A stretch of 64,000 nucleotides of DNA from Gammaproteobacteria bacterium (GCA_024277815.1 JAJRUM010000003.1:183619-247618); one strand, 5' to 3'; shown: positions 32,123 through 41,890, numbered from the stretch's first letter. Notes: generated by a model not told the origin, from the letters alone. Translations and numbers: made by a program.

Positions 32123-32662
32123 ATGAAAGCTCAACGCACGCGTGCAGAAAATTGCCTGCAAAGGTCGGTTGTACCAGCAAAAAACTTCAGTATTGGCTTG
32201 CTGGGCTTGTGCCTGCTGATGCTATCGACCAGTGCCTCCGCCCTTGATATCAAGGAGTGGCGTTTTCAGACCTCTTTGTACACCATGCATTGGAGCTCGG
32301 ATCCAGAACATGTCAGCAATTCGAAATTGCTCAACCTGGAGTTCGAAACAACCAACAGGTGGATTTATGGATTCGCCTGGTTTGACAACTCCTTCGGACA
32401 ACCCAGCCAGTACCTGTACGCGGGGTACTCCTGGAAGCTGCTTAACAAGGACTGGGCTTATTTCAAACTTACGGGTGGCGTGTTACATGGCTACAAGGAA
32501 CCCTACCAAGACAAAATCCCGTTCAACAACCTCGGTGTTGCCCCCGCCATCGTGCCCACTTTCGGGGTGAAATATAAACGCGTATTTGGTGAAATCCAGA
32601 TTCTGGGTACCGCTGCACTGACGGCAACCGTCGGATTTAGCTTTGGGCATAAATCTGATTGA
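32123..32662 (+). CDS. Predicted small outer-membrane beta-barrel protein
   Basis: A 179-residue exported protein with a long signal region (helix around 25-41 ending SASA). The mature part has the strand-rich pattern of an eight-stranded barrel, with WRFQTSLYTMHWSSDPEHV, then RWIYGFAWFDNSFGQPSQYLY and LTGGVLHGYKEPYQDKIP. Similar proteins in gammaproteobacteria are often labelled sn-glycerol-3-phosphate transporter, which I consider unsupported; the layout recalls PagP-like barrels. It is divergent from pyrG. Confidence 0.7.
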   Translation: MKAQRTRAENCLQRSVVPAKNFSIGLLGLCLLMLSTSASALDIKEWRFQTSLYTMHWSSDPEHVSNSKLLNLEFETTNRWIYGFAWFDNSFGQPSQYLYAGYSWKLLNKDWAYFKLTGGVLHGYKEPYQDKIPFNNLGVAPAIVPTFGVKYKRVFGEIQILGTAALTATVGFSFGHKSD

Positions 32663-32679
32663 AATCCAACGCGAAATTC

Positions 32680-32707
32680 AGGATGATTACCACCAATGAA
32701 TCATCCT
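32680..32707. other. Perfect 9-bp hairpin between barrel gene and parE
   Basis: AGGATGATT and its exact complement AATCATCCT around a 10-nt loop. No T-tract follows, so it is not a normal intrinsic terminator. It sits 20 nt before the parE ATG and may stop or pause read-through from upstream or affect parE translation. Confidence 0.4.
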
Positions 32708-32726
32708 CCCAAGATCACCACATTAC

Positions 32727-34610
32727 ATGACTAAACAATACCAGGCCCGGGACATTGAAGTCCTGTCTGGCCTCGAACCGGTACAGCGCCGGCCCGGCAT
32801 GTACACCGACACGACCCAACCCAATCACCTTATTCAGGAAGTCATCGACAACAGCGTTGATGAGGCATTGGCCGGTTATTGCAACAGCGTCGAGGTAACA
32901 CTACACGAAGATGGCTCTGTTGAGGTTGCCGACAACGGTCGTGGTATGCCCGTGGACATGCACCCCGAGCACGGCATTCCCGGCGTCGAGCTGATACTCA
33001 CGCGATTGCATGCAGGTGGCAAGTTCTCCAACGAAAACTACCAGTTTGCCGGGGGCTTGCACGGTGTTGGCGTATCCGTGGTCAATGCCCTGTCCACCGA
33101 CCTTGAAGTGTGGATCAAACGCGACGGCAAAGAGCACCTGATGAAATTCCAGAATGGTGACAAGGCCAGCGAACTGAAGGAAATCGGCACCGTCGGGCAA
33201 CGAAATACAGGTACGCGGATTCGGTTCTGGCCGGATCCCAAATATTTTGACACCGCGAAGATCGCCTATATACGACTGCGGCATCTGCTGCGGGCCAAGG
33301 CGGTACTTTGCCCCGGCCTGCATGTCACCTTATGTACCGAAAAATCTGGCGAAAAAGAAGAATGGCAGTTTAATCAGGGCGTTGAGGACTACCTGCGCAA
33401 CGAGTTAGCAGGCATCACACAACTGCCTGAGCAACCGTTTACCGGTGAGATGAAAGGTAGCGATTCCGAAGTCACATGGGCGGTATGCTGGTTGCCGGAA
33501 GGCGGCCAACTACAGGAAAGCTACGTCAATCTGATACCTACCCCGCAAGGCGGTACACATGTAAATGGCCTGCGGACCGGCATGGTCGATGCGTTGCGGG
33601 AGTTTTGTGAAATGCACAACTTGCTGCCCCGCGGTGTGCGCCTGGCGCCTGATGATATCTGGGATCGTATCGCCTATATTTTGTCGGTGAAAATGACCGA
33701 TCCGCAGTTTAGCGGGCAAACCAAGGAGAGATTGTCTTCACGGGCTTGTGCAAGCTTTGTGTCCGGTGTGATCAAGGATGCCTTTAGCCTGTGGCTGAAC
33801 CAGAATGTTACTGATGGCGAAGCGATAGCAGCACTGGCCATTGCCAATGCGCAAAAACGCATGAAAAAAAGCCGTCAGGTGGTGCGCAAGAAAATCACCT
33901 CCGGCCCTGCCCTGCCCGGCAAACTCGCTGACTGCAGCAGCCAGGACCTGTCACTGACTGAGTTGTTTCTGGTTGAAGGGGACTCCGCTGGCGGCTCGGC
34001 AAAACAGGCCCGCAACCGCGAATACCAGGCGATACTGCCCTTGCGTGGCAAAATCCTGAACACCTGGGAGGTCGAATCAGACGCGGTCCTGTCCAATCAG
34101 GAAGTTCACGATATCTCGGTCGCGATTGGGGTAGACCCGGGCACAGACAGCATATCCGAGTTACGTTACGGCAAGGTTATTATCCTGGCAGACGCAGATT
34201 CCGATGGCCTGCACATTGCCACCCTGCTGAGCGCATTGTTCCTCAAGCATTTTCATGCGCTGGTCGAAACCGGCCATGTTTTTGTCGCGATGCCGCCACT
34301 GTATCGAATTGATGTTGGCAAGGAGACCCACTACGCACTGGATGCAGAAGAGCGGCAGGCCGTCCTGGATGTAATCGCCGCCGAGAACAAGAAGGGTAAG
34401 ATTGTGGAGACCCGCTTCAAAGGCCTGGGTGAAATGAATCCACTACAACTACGTGAAAGCACGATCGACCCGGATACGCGCCGCCTGGTGCAACTGACCA
34501 TCGACAGCGAAACCCAGACGACAAGAATGATGGACATGCTGCTGGGTAAAAAGCGCGCCGCAGACAGAAAAGCCTGGCTCGAAGATAAAGGCGACCTGGC
34601 AACCACTTAA
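32727..34610 (+). CDS. parE: DNA topoisomerase IV subunit B
   Basis: A 627-residue ATPase subunit of the chromosome-decatenating topoisomerase. The GHKL ATP site includes DNSVDEALAGYC and DNGRGMPVD, followed by GGLHGVGVSVVNAL. The TOPRIM domain has VEGDSAGGSAKQARNR and DADSDGLHIATLL. The length matches ParE rather than GyrB, which has an extra roughly 170-residue insertion. It is followed 11 nt later by parC. Confidence 0.95.
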   Translation: MTKQYQARDIEVLSGLEPVQRRPGMYTDTTQPNHLIQEVIDNSVDEALAGYCNSVEVTLHEDGSVEVADNGRGMPVDMHPEHGIPGVELILTRLHAGGKFSNENYQFAGGLHGVGVSVVNALSTDLEVWIKRDGKEHLMKFQNGDKASELKEIGTVGQRNTGTRIRFWPDPKYFDTAKIAYIRLRHLLRAKAVLCPGLHVTLCTEKSGEKEEWQFNQGVEDYLRNELAGITQLPEQPFTGEMKGSDSEVTWAVCWLPEGGQLQESYVNLIPTPQGGTHVNGLRTGMVDALREFCEMHNLLPRGVRLAPDDIWDRIAYILSVKMTDPQFSGQTKERLSSRACASFVSGVIKDAFSLWLNQNVTDGEAIAALAIANAQKRMKKSRQVVRKKITSGPALPGKLADCSSQDLSLTELFLVEGDSAGGSAKQARNREYQAILPLRGKILNTWEVESDAVLSNQEVHDISVAIGVDPGTDSISELRYGKVIILADADSDGLHIATLLSALFLKHFHALVETGHVFVAMPPLYRIDVGKETHYALDAEERQAVLDVIAAENKKGKIVETRFKGLGEMNPLQLRESTIDPDTRRLVQLTIDSETQTTRMMDMLLGKKRAADRKAWLEDKGDLATT

Positions 34611-34621
34611 GAAACTGACCC

Positions 34622-36874
34622 ATGAACGAAATCACACAAAGTTTTTCTGAACACGAACAGGTTCCACTGCGCAAATACGCTGAAAAGGCCTACCTGGATT
34701 ACTCCATGTATGTGGTACTGGATCGCGCCTTGCCACATATCGGCGATGGCCTGAAACCGGTACAAAGACGCATTATCTATGCGATGAGCGAATTGGGCCT
34801 GAGCGCTACTTCAAAGCACAAGAAATCAGCCCGCACGGTGGGCGACGTACTTGGCAAATTCCACCCGCATGGTGATTCTGCCTGTTATGAAGCCATGGTG
34901 CTGATGGCACAGCCATTTTCCTACCGCTACCCACTGATAGACGGCCAGGGTAACTTTGGTTCACCGGATGATCCGAAATCATTTGCGGCCATGCGCTATA
35001 CAGAGTCGCGCATGTCGCCGTATGCCAAAACCCTGTTGGCTGAGCTGGGCATGGGCACGGTTGAGTGGCAACCCAATTTTGACGGTACGCTGAAAGAGCC
35101 TACCCTGCTACCGGCACGCCTGCCCAATATTCTGCTTAATGGCAGCACTGGCATTGCGGTCGGCATGGCCACAGACATTCCGCCGCACAACCTGCGGGAA
35201 GTCGTCAGTGCCTGTATTCGCCTGCTGGAAGAACCTAAAGCCACGGTCGCCGAATTATGCGAACACGTGCTGGCGCCAGACTTTCCAACCGACGCCGAGA
35301 TCATCACTCCACCAGAAGACCTGCTGAGTCTCTATGAGACCGGCCACGGCTCAGTACGTATGCGGGCGGTATGGGAAAAGGAGAATGGCGACATCATCAT
35401 AACTGCCCTGCCCCACCAGGCATCACCTGCCAAGATCCTTGAGCAAATCGCCAGCCAGATGCGAGCCAAAAAACTGCCTATGGTGGAGGACCTCAGAGAC
35501 GAATCGGATCACGAAAACCCGACCCGACTGGTCATCGTGCCACGTTCAAACCGCGTCGATGCCGAACAGCTGCTGAACCACTTGTTTGCAACCACCGATC
35601 TTGAGCGCAGTTACCGCGTCAACCTGAACATCATCGGTAACAATGGCAAACCACAGGTACTCAATCTCCGGGAACTCCTGAAACAGTGGCTGGTTTTCAG
35701 GCTGGAGACTGTGCAACGCAGGCTGGAGCACCGCCTCGATCAGGTGGTGGACCGTTTGCACATACTCGAAGGCTTGCTGATTGCCTTCCTGAATATTGAT
35801 GAAGTCATCCATATCATCCGGACTGAAGACAAGCCAAAACCTGTACTGATGAGCCATTTCGATATTACCGGCACCCAGGCGGAAGCCATTCTTGATCTCA
35901 AACTGCGCAACCTCGCCAGGCTGGAAGAAATGAATATCCGCGACGAGCAGGCTGAGCTGGATAAAGAGCGCCAAAAACTGGAAACAACCCTGAGTTCCAA
36001 ACAGCGCATGAAAACGCTGGTCAAAAATGAACTGCTGGCCGATGCCGAAAAATATGGCGACGCGAGGCGCTCCCAGTTGACCGAACGTGAAGCTGCCCAG
36101 GCGCTGAAAGAGGAAGACCTTGTACCCTCTGAGCCCTGCACCATTGTATTGTCAAAATCCGGCTGGGTGAGGGCTGCCAAGGGCCATGATATCGACCCGG
36201 AAACACTCAACTACAAGGCAGGTGATGAGTTTCAGCATGCAGCCAGGGGCCGCAGCAATCAACAGGCCGTGTTCCTTGACTCGTCCGGCCGGGCTTATGC
36301 ACTGACCGCACATACGTTGCCGTCAGCGCGCAGCCTCGGTGAACCGTTGACCAGCAGGTTCACACTCCCGGAGGGTGCACAATTCCTGTATGCCATTGCC
36401 GGCAACGGGCAGCAAAAAATGGTGCTCGCCAGTTCCTGGGGCTATGGTTTTGTAACCGAAGCAGCCAATCTGCACAGCCGTATGAAGGCCGGCAAGGCCA
36501 TGCTGTCCCTGCCGGGCGATGCCGGCCCGGTTGAGCCGGCCATGATTGCTTCAGGCACCGCAGATACTGCAGTCTGTGTGACCTCGGATGGTTACCTGCT
36601 GGCTTTCCCGCTGGCGGATCTGCCGGAGCTTTCCAAGGGGAAAGGCAACAAGCTGATCAACATACCGCCCAAACGCCTGAAAGCCGGCGAGGAACACATG
36701 GTCGGTATGGTTGTTATCACCGAAGGTGAAGAAATTCTGGTCTGGGCAGGCCAACGCTATATGCGCATCGGCAGAAAAGACCTGGAACACTTCAGGGGTG
36801 AGCGCGCCAAACGCGGACGTAAACTGCCACGTGGCTTCCAGCGTGTTACCAGGATTGAGGTCGCCGCTGATTAA
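34622..36874 (+). CDS. parC: DNA topoisomerase IV subunit A
   Basis: A 750-residue breakage-reunion subunit. The catalytic Tyr is residue 126 ([10 protein letters not shown]) after [13 protein letters not shown]. The quinolone-resistance region [13 protein letters not shown] keeps Ser86 and Glu90, the sensitive-type residues. A coiled coil near 440-470 and a C-terminal beta-pinwheel follow. Forms a two-gene operon with parE, ending in a hairpin. Confidence 0.95.
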   Translation: MNEITQSFSEHEQVPLRKYAEKAYLDYSMYVVLDRALPHIGDGLKPVQRRIIYAMSELGLSATSKHKKSARTVGDVLGKFHPHGDSACYEAMVLMAQPFSYRYPLIDGQGNFGSPDDPKSFAAMRYTESRMSPYAKTLLAELGMGTVEWQPNFDGTLKEPTLLPARLPNILLNGSTGIAVGMATDIPPHNLREVVSACIRLLEEPKATVAELCEHVLAPDFPTDAEIITPPEDLLSLYETGHGSVRMRAVWEKENGDIIITALPHQASPAKILEQIASQMRAKKLPMVEDLRDESDHENPTRLVIVPRSNRVDAEQLLNHLFATTDLERSYRVNLNIIGNNGKPQVLNLRELLKQWLVFRLETVQRRLEHRLDQVVDRLHILEGLLIAFLNIDEVIHIIRTEDKPKPVLMSHFDITGTQAEAILDLKLRNLARLEEMNIRDEQAELDKERQKLETTLSSKQRMKTLVKNELLADAEKYGDARRSQLTEREAAQALKEEDLVPSEPCTIVLSKSGWVRAAKGHDIDPETLNYKAGDEFQHAARGRSNQQAVFLDSSGRAYALTAHTLPSARSLGEPLTSRFTLPEGAQFLYAIAGNGQQKMVLASSWGYGFVTEAANLHSRMKAGKAMLSLPGDAGPVEPAMIASGTADTAVCVTSDGYLLAFPLADLPELSKGKGNKLINIPPKRLKAGEEHMVGMVVITEGEEILVWAGQRYMRIGRKDLEHFRGERAKRGRKLPRGFQRVTRIEVAAD

Positions 36875-36880
36875 AAGTTC

Positions 36881-36905
36881 AAACCGGGCAGTGATTGCCC
36901 GGTTT
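36881..36905 (+). terminator. Probable terminator after parC
   Basis: AAACCGGGCA paired with TGCCCGGTTT, 5-nt loop, 6 nt after the parC stop. The T-run is short (three bases), so strength is uncertain. Confidence 0.65.
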
Positions 36906-36935
36906 GATGAAATTCAGGCGGCAACAAACCCTGTC

Positions 36936-37478
36936 TTAACGTTCACCGGCACCGACAGAGTGAGTCATCTCCGGCCCGCCGGAAATAGGGGCGCCGTACC
37001 CATAGGCACGTGAACAGGTCAGCCGTGATCCGGTGCAGGCGCCTGCCCTGCGCCCACTCTCACGTTTGGCAACTTGTTTAGCCTTTTCATCGAGTGCCTG
37101 TTTGCCATATTTCTGATTGAGTTTTTCAGCCTTCCTGTAGGCGCCGGCTTTATCATCGTTGCGCTCAAGCAGCACTTCGCTGTTATTAACCAGCTTCTCC
37201 TGACGACTTTCTGCAGCAAGGGCCGCCCAAGCATAGGCGTATTCCATATTGGTACTCTTACCTTCACCGGTTGCGTACATTTGCGAAACCCGGAACTGGG
37301 AATAATGATCACCAATCTTGGCCAACTTGGAATAGCTTTTAAAGGCCTTTTTATGATTTCCCTGAGTATAAAGCTGGTCAGCCTCTGCCTGATATTCCTT
37401 GAGTTCTTTAGCCATAATATTAGAGCTCTGAGTAACAGCAAACAACAGCACGCAAGCGACAAAAATAGTATTTTTCAT
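36936..37478 (-). CDS. Secreted Sel1-repeat protein
   Basis: A 180-residue exported protein. Signal peptide MKNTIFVACVLLFAVTQSS; mature region starts near AKELKEYQAEADQLY. One Sel1-like repeat is clear: HYSQFRVSQMYATGEG followed by NMEYAYAWAALAAES, with a preceding TPR-like helix pair. The C-terminus (GACTGSRLTCSRAYGYG) has two Cys residues that might form a disulfide. ATG 37478 gives the signal peptide directly. Function unknown, probably protein-protein contacts in the periplasm. Confidence 0.7.
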   Translation of the reverse strand: MKNTIFVACVLLFAVTQSSNIMAKELKEYQAEADQLYTQGNHKKAFKSYSKLAKIGDHYSQFRVSQMYATGEGKSTNMEYAYAWAALAAESRQEKLVNNSEVLLERNDDKAGAYRKAEKLNQKYGKQALDEKAKQVAKRESGRRAGACTGSRLTCSRAYGYGAPISGGPEMTHSVGAGER

Positions 37479-37551
37479 AGAACCTTCCATCGGAATTCAG
37501 CTGTTGGCCGGGAATGATAACAGCCCAAAAGCACCTGGTATATAGAATTAT

Positions 37552-38523
37552 TCAGCGATTCAACGATGCAATTTTCAGCAAACCCAGCAACAACAGCCCG
37601 GCCAGCCAATTGTGCGCAACGGCAAGTGAAATAGGCAGATCAGAGGCGATCGCAGCAACACCAATCGAAAACTCCGTCAGCACTAACAACATCACTGTTC
37701 CGCCTGCAAAATGCATGCGCCCGCCCGCCCGCCAGGCAAAAAAGCCAACTGCAAAAGCCGCCAGGCCCGTGATAACTGCACCCAGACGGTGTGCAATATG
37801 GATGTCAATCCGCTCCTGACCGCCTATCGCCTGGCCCATTGATGTGACCTCAAGATCACGTGACAGATCCATGGCTTTAAGAATGCCCGCACCAGGCAAC
37901 CAGCTACCGTGGCAATCCGGCAGTGACTGGCAGGAAGTTGCAGCAAAATTGGCACTCGTCAGGCCACCCAACAAAATCTGCAAGACCAGCAATATAACGG
38001 CCAGCCCAACCAGCTTTCCGGGCAGCAGCAACTTTGGCTGCTGCTCTCTGCTCACATCACCATGCTGGCCAGTATCTTTGAACAGCATCCAGCCCAGCAA
38101 GCCAAGCATCAGAAAGCCACCACTGAGGTTTCCCATAACTACGGCCGGATTGTGCAAGCTGCCGGACTTTACGCCCAGTACAGCCAGAAATACCGTGACA
38201 AACAATAACAACAGAGAGATCAACCGATCCTTTTTCTGCTTCAGAGCCAGCGCGACCAGGAAAACGACCAACAAGCCAAGAACACTGGCGACCAGGCGGT
38301 GCAGCGGCGTTGCCCACGCCAAGGGTTGGCTGGCTTCAGCGACAATACGCTGATACGCGTTCTCACGACTGACAGGCTGGCTGACAGCCGGTGCTTCACC
38401 AATATGGCCATAACAGGCCGGCCAGTCCAGGCAGCCAATGCCTGAATGGGCAAGACGCAAGTATGCACTCAGCGAAACAAGCACGATAACAAATAGCAAG
38501 GATGTCCAGACCAGGGCTTTCAT
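37552..38523 (-). CDS. ctaA: Heme A synthase (COX15/CtaA)
   Basis: A 323-residue membrane protein with eight hydrophobic helices that oxidises the methyl group of heme O to make heme A. Conserved His positions are in THLHRL-like segments here written TPLHRLVASVLG, LHNPAVVMGN, DIHIAHRLGAV and AVAHNWLAG. The N-terminus with SGIGCLDWPACYG is typical. Its presence near the heme-copper operon suggests heme A is made for a reductase in this cell, though no ctaB (heme O synthase) is seen nearby. Confidence 0.9.
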   Translation of the reverse strand: MKALVWTSLLFVIVLVSLSAYLRLAHSGIGCLDWPACYGHIGEAPAVSQPVSRENAYQRIVAEASQPLAWATPLHRLVASVLGLLVVFLVALALKQKKDRLISLLLLFVTVFLAVLGVKSGSLHNPAVVMGNLSGGFLMLGLLGWMLFKDTGQHGDVSREQQPKLLLPGKLVGLAVILLVLQILLGGLTSANFAATSCQSLPDCHGSWLPGAGILKAMDLSRDLEVTSMGQAIGGQERIDIHIAHRLGAVITGLAAFAVGFFAWRAGGRMHFAGGTVMLLVLTEFSIGVAAIASDLPISLAVAHNWLAGLLLLGLLKIASLNR

Positions 38524-38554
38524 ACGGTCACATCCTGAGGGGCTTGTGCGACTA

Positions 38555-39202
38555 TCATTCCTTGACCCGGTTCAATATGGTGGCCTCGCCTCTGACCAGT
38601 CGCACACGGCCCGGGCTGGCTTTCCAGTCCACCCGGTCATGGCCAAACTTGAAATTCCAGCGCCAGGCAGCATCGTACTGGAATTGGTAATCATTACCTG
38701 ACCAGTACTCATCAGCCTGAGTGTAGGGAAAATACTTCAGGTTAATCGAAGGCGGATTACTTTGCTTGCGTGGGTCGCTGATGGAACCCAACTCATCGCG
38801 GGAGGGCATGCGCCAATCATTGTAGCCGCAATATTTGCTTTCATTGACGGCCTTTACAAAGGCGGCTGTGTCACATTCACTACCCTGGCATTCGCCGCCG
38901 TTTGGCACGCCCCGATAGTCCAGTTCACCTTCAGACGACTCCTCAGGGCTATACCAGGTGTAGGTGTTGCGCCAGTCACGCAGCCCGGGCAGATCGCTCT
39001 TAACTTCCCAGGTAAGGCCGATAAACTGGTCAAGCACACAATCGTTGTCTCCCGGGTCACCCGTAAGTGGCTGGCCTCCAGGGCCGATCGCGAGATACTT
39101 GGTGTCATGAATTTCCGGGCCGGGACCACTTTGCTTTTCGCAACCAGCGGTGAGCAACAGGACCGATATAGCCACTGACAGAAGCGGAAGTTTCATTTTC
39201 AT
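38555..39202 (-). CDS. DUF1566 (Lcl C-terminal domain) lipoprotein
   Basis: A 215-residue lipoprotein with lipobox LLTAGC. The DUF1566 pattern is clear: DNDCVLDQFIGLTWEVK near the start, CGYNDWRMPSRDELGSI, then YWSGNDYQFQYDAAWRWNFKFG and a final VRLVRG. Function unknown; such domains often occur in extracytoplasmic proteins with many copies per genome. ATG 39202 gives the best lipoprotein signal; an ATG at 39196 is also possible. Divergent from the reductase operon. Confidence 0.8.
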   Translation of the reverse strand: MKMKLPLLSVAISVLLLTAGCEKQSGPGPEIHDTKYLAIGPGGQPLTGDPGDNDCVLDQFIGLTWEVKSDLPGLRDWRNTYTWYSPEESSEGELDYRGVPNGGECQGSECDTAAFVKAVNESKYCGYNDWRMPSRDELGSISDPRKQSNPPSINLKYFPYTQADEYWSGNDYQFQYDAAWRWNFKFGHDRVDWKASPGRVRLVRGEATILNRVKE

Positions 39203-39264
39203 CTTGTTTTCAATTCTCCGTTGAAAATACTGGTGCAAAAAATGCTGTTGCAACACCAGTGTAA

Positions 39265-39278
39265 TTGACTTAAATCAT
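39265..39278 (+). promoter_or_regulatory. Possible FNR/DNR-type site upstream of the reductase operon
   Basis: TTGAC-TTAA-ATCAT against the consensus TTGAT-N4-ATCAA (8 of 10 bases). It lies 82 bp upstream of the 54-aa gene. A -10-like TATGAT at 39306-39311 puts the centre near -46, close to but not exactly the class II position of -41.5. Suggestive only. Confidence 0.35.
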
Positions 39279-39359
39279 AATTCGAAAAATAATTCATGTT
39301 AATGTTATGATGAGCTAATATTTAGTTTAAGCTTAAACAAATCAAGTCGGAGACCATAA

Positions 39360-39524
39360 ATGAATCAGGAAACTACTGATACCAAGCAACCGGAGCGCGT
39401 TCCTATTATGCAGCGTATCATCGATAACCCGTTCTTATTATTATTCATAGGAGTTGTTGTTCCCACCGTATTTTATGTGGTTTGGGGCATCATGGAACTC
39501 GTAACAATCCCGCTCGCCAACTAA
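39360..39524 (+). CDS. Single-helix membrane peptide, candidate reductase subunit
   Basis: A 54-residue protein from ATG 39360 to TAA 39524, with a GGAG Shine-Dalgarno. One membrane helix spans about residues 25-47 (FLLLFIGVVVPTVFYVVWG); the N-terminus is polar. It directly precedes subunit II of a B-type heme-copper reductase, where the small one-helix subunit IIa (CbaD) of ba3 oxidase is known in Thermus. The role as a structural subunit is inferred from position and shape. Confidence 0.65.
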   Translation: MNQETTDTKQPERVPIMQRIIDNPFLLLFIGVVVPTVFYVVWGIMELVTIPLAN

Positions 39525-39561
39525 CCCCTTAAACCCAACAACCCAACGAAAAGGTGACAAT

Positions 39562-40113
39562 GTGACTTCTATTCAACCACCTGCAGAGGCGATCTGGTGG
39601 AAACAACCACTGGATCGCGTAGAGGGAACCTGGATCGCAATCGCGCTCGTCTGGTCCCTGATTATGTTCGTTATGATGCCCGTATGGCACATTTACGGAA
39701 AGCAGAATCTTTCTAATGAAGCCTATAGAACTACGGCCAGCGCATTTCAGGCCAAGACCCAGGCGATGGTCGATCAGTACACTGTTCGGACCATGACCGA
39801 TCAGCAAATCCCGGTTGTCAAGCCGCCCCCCGGTAGCGACGTCTACCTGCTGGGCAGGCTATGGCAATGGTGGCCAATCCTTGAACTGGAAAAAGGTCAG
39901 ACCTACCGCTTGCACATCTCATCCATGGATTGGCAGCACGGTTTCTCACTGCAACCACAAAATATTAACTTACAAGTTCTTCCGGGTTACGAAATGGTTG
40001 TAACCATTACGCCGGACACCAGCGGTGATCAGACCATTATCTGCAATGAATACTGCGGAATCGGACATCACACCATGGTAGGCAAAATCCTGGTAACAGA
40101 GGGTGGATCATGA
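39562..40113 (+). CDS. CuA-containing subunit II of a ba3-type heme-copper reductase
   Basis: A 183-residue protein with one N-terminal membrane helix (about 24-43) and a cupredoxin domain. CuA ligands are His126 (MDWQHGF), Cys161, Cys165, His169 and Met172 (CNEYCGIGHHTM). The short length and single helix are typical of the B family. GTG 39562 follows AAGGTGA. It passes electrons from a c-type carrier to subunit I, whose ATG overlaps its stop by 4 nt. Confidence 0.9.
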   Translation: MTSIQPPAEAIWWKQPLDRVEGTWIAIALVWSLIMFVMMPVWHIYGKQNLSNEAYRTTASAFQAKTQAMVDQYTVRTMTDQQIPVVKPPPGSDVYLLGRLWQWWPILELEKGQTYRLHISSMDWQHGFSLQPQNINLQVLPGYEMVVTITPDTSGDQTIICNEYCGIGHHTMVGKILVTEGGS

Positions 40114-41822
40114 AAACAGAATTATTCAGAACCTGTCCGGAATCAGGACTACAATTTCACAAGCCTGCAGAAAATCTGATGCGTATCCATGCGGTACTTG
40201 CCGTGGTGATGCTGTTGATTGGTGGCCTCTCTGCACTGGCAGTTACCCTGACGCGCTGGCCGGCTGTTCATTTGCTTCCAGCAGATAAGTTTTACCAGTT
40301 GCTGACTTTCCATGGCGTCAACATGCTGATCTTCTGGATCATCTTTTTTGAGATTGCAGTGCTGTATTTCTGCTCCTCAACGCTACTCAAGGTTCGCCTG
40401 GCAACACCCAGGATCGCATGGATCGGCTTCTTCCTGATGGTGGCCGGTGCCGTGGTCAATAACCTGGCGGTATTCGGCGGCAACGCCAGTGTGATGATGA
40501 CCTCCTATGTGCCCATGCCGGCCAACCCGAATTTCTATCTGGGTTTGATCCTGTTTGCCGTCGGCGCACTGATCGGTTGTTTTGTCTTCCTTGGCACTCT
40601 GGTGATTGCCAAGGAAGAGAAAACCTACGAGGGTTCAATTCCACTGGTTACATTCGGCGCACTGACCGCCTGTATCATCGCAATCTTTACGATTGCCATG
40701 GGTGCGGTGATCCTGATCCCGACCTACATGTGGTCAATGGGCTGGATCAGCCACATTGATGCCGCCATGTACCGTCTCATCTGGTGGGCCTTCGGCCACT
40801 CTTCGCAACAGATCAACGTTGCAGCACATGTGTCTGTCTGGTACGCCATCGCAGCGATCGTGTTCGGTGCCAAACCCCTGTCAGAGAAGGTCAGTCGCAC
40901 AGCGTTTGTGTTGTATATTGCCTTTCTGCAACTGGCATCCGCACACCACTTGCTGGTTGATCCGGGCCTGAGCTCCACATGGAAGATATTCAACACCTCC
41001 TACGCCATGTACCTCGCAGTACTGGCCAGCATGATCCACGGACTGACTGTGCCGGGTTCAATCGAGGTTGCCCAGCGCTCAAAAGGTTACACCAAAGGTT
41101 TGTTTGAATGGTTGCGTAAAGCACCCTGGGGCAATCCGGTGTTCTCCGGAATGTTTATCTCGCTGATAGGGTTTGGCTTCCTCGGAGGTATTTCCGGCGT
41201 CGTGATGGGCACCGAGCAGATCAACATCATTATCCATAACACCATCTACGTACCTGGCCACTTCCATGCCACGGTCGTGATTGGTACCACGCTGGCATTC
41301 ATGTCGCTGACCTATTTCCTGATACCGGTACTGTTCCGGCGGCAGGTGTTTTTACCGGGTCTTGCCAAGTGGCAGCCATACATATTCGGTATCAGCATGA
41401 TGGTGTTCACACTGGTCATGATGGGTGCAGGCACGCTCGGTGTTGAGCGCCGCCACTGGGATATGGCGTTTACCGATGCTGCACTGGGCTTTGACTATCC
41501 AGCCAGTGCCTATACTTTAATGGGCCTGGTGGGTCTTAGCGGAACCGCAGCCATTGTGGGGGGTGCGATTTTCGTGCTGATCACAGTGGTGTCTGTGTTC
41601 TTCGGCAAGCGGGTCGAATCAGAATCCAACTATGGTACGGCGACCACGCGCTTGCTTAAAGCCGAGCCGACGATTACACCTGCCGGTGGTCACGAGGCAG
41701 CAGGTAAATTTGGTTTTGCCGCACCGGGAACCTTCGCCATGGCGATATTCTTCCTGGCTGTATTCGTCGTGTACTACGCGGTCAACTGGAAGTACCTGGC
41801 CTCGGTTTGGCCGATGTCATAG
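40110..41822 (+). CDS. Subunit I of a B-type heme-copper reductase with altered active site
   Basis: A 570-residue, roughly 14-helix protein close to ba3 cytochrome oxidase subunit I. Low-spin heme ligands: His68 (LTFHGVNM) and His386; high-spin heme ligand: His384 (YVPGHFHATV). CuB ligands: His230 (WWAFGHSSQQ) and His279-His280 (ASAHHLLVDPG). In oxygen reductases of this family the His is followed four residues later by a Tyr cross-linked to it (HPxxY). Here the residue is Gln234 and the Pro is Ser. This is expected of NO-reductase-like members rather than O2 reductases. Heme A synthase nearby argues the other way. A terminator follows. Confidence 0.85.
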   Translation: MKTELFRTCPESGLQFHKPAENLMRIHAVLAVVMLLIGGLSALAVTLTRWPAVHLLPADKFYQLLTFHGVNMLIFWIIFFEIAVLYFCSSTLLKVRLATPRIAWIGFFLMVAGAVVNNLAVFGGNASVMMTSYVPMPANPNFYLGLILFAVGALIGCFVFLGTLVIAKEEKTYEGSIPLVTFGALTACIIAIFTIAMGAVILIPTYMWSMGWISHIDAAMYRLIWWAFGHSSQQINVAAHVSVWYAIAAIVFGAKPLSEKVSRTAFVLYIAFLQLASAHHLLVDPGLSSTWKIFNTSYAMYLAVLASMIHGLTVPGSIEVAQRSKGYTKGLFEWLRKAPWGNPVFSGMFISLIGFGFLGGISGVVMGTEQINIIIHNTIYVPGHFHATVVIGTTLAFMSLTYFLIPVLFRRQVFLPGLAKWQPYIFGISMMVFTLVMMGAGTLGVERRHWDMAFTDAALGFDYPASAYTLMGLVGLSGTAAIVGGAIFVLITVVSVFFGKRVESESNYGTATTRLLKAEPTITPAGGHEAAGKFGFAAPGTFAMAIFFLAVFVVYYAVNWKYLASVWPMS

Positions 41823-41852
41823 ACTTTATTGACCCGACCTGACGAAGGTCTT

Positions 41853-41887
41853 AAAAGCGCCGGGCAACCCGCCCGGCGTTTTTTTTT
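41853..41887 (+). terminator. Strong rho-independent terminator after subunit I
   Basis: CGCCGGGC paired with GCCCGGCG, 5-nt loop, then nine T residues, with matching As upstream. It separates the two reductase subunits from the SCO/cytochrome b genes on the same strand. Confidence 0.9.
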
Positions 41888-41890
41888 GGG

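Noticed and set aside
32123..32662. Annotation of the barrel protein as an sn-glycerol-3-phosphate transporter
   Set aside because: It has a signal peptide and beta-strand pattern but no multi-helix carrier features. The label seems to be a propagated error.
36881..36905. A tRNA or small RNA after parC
   Set aside because: The sequence is a simple hairpin without cloverleaf arms. It fits a terminator.
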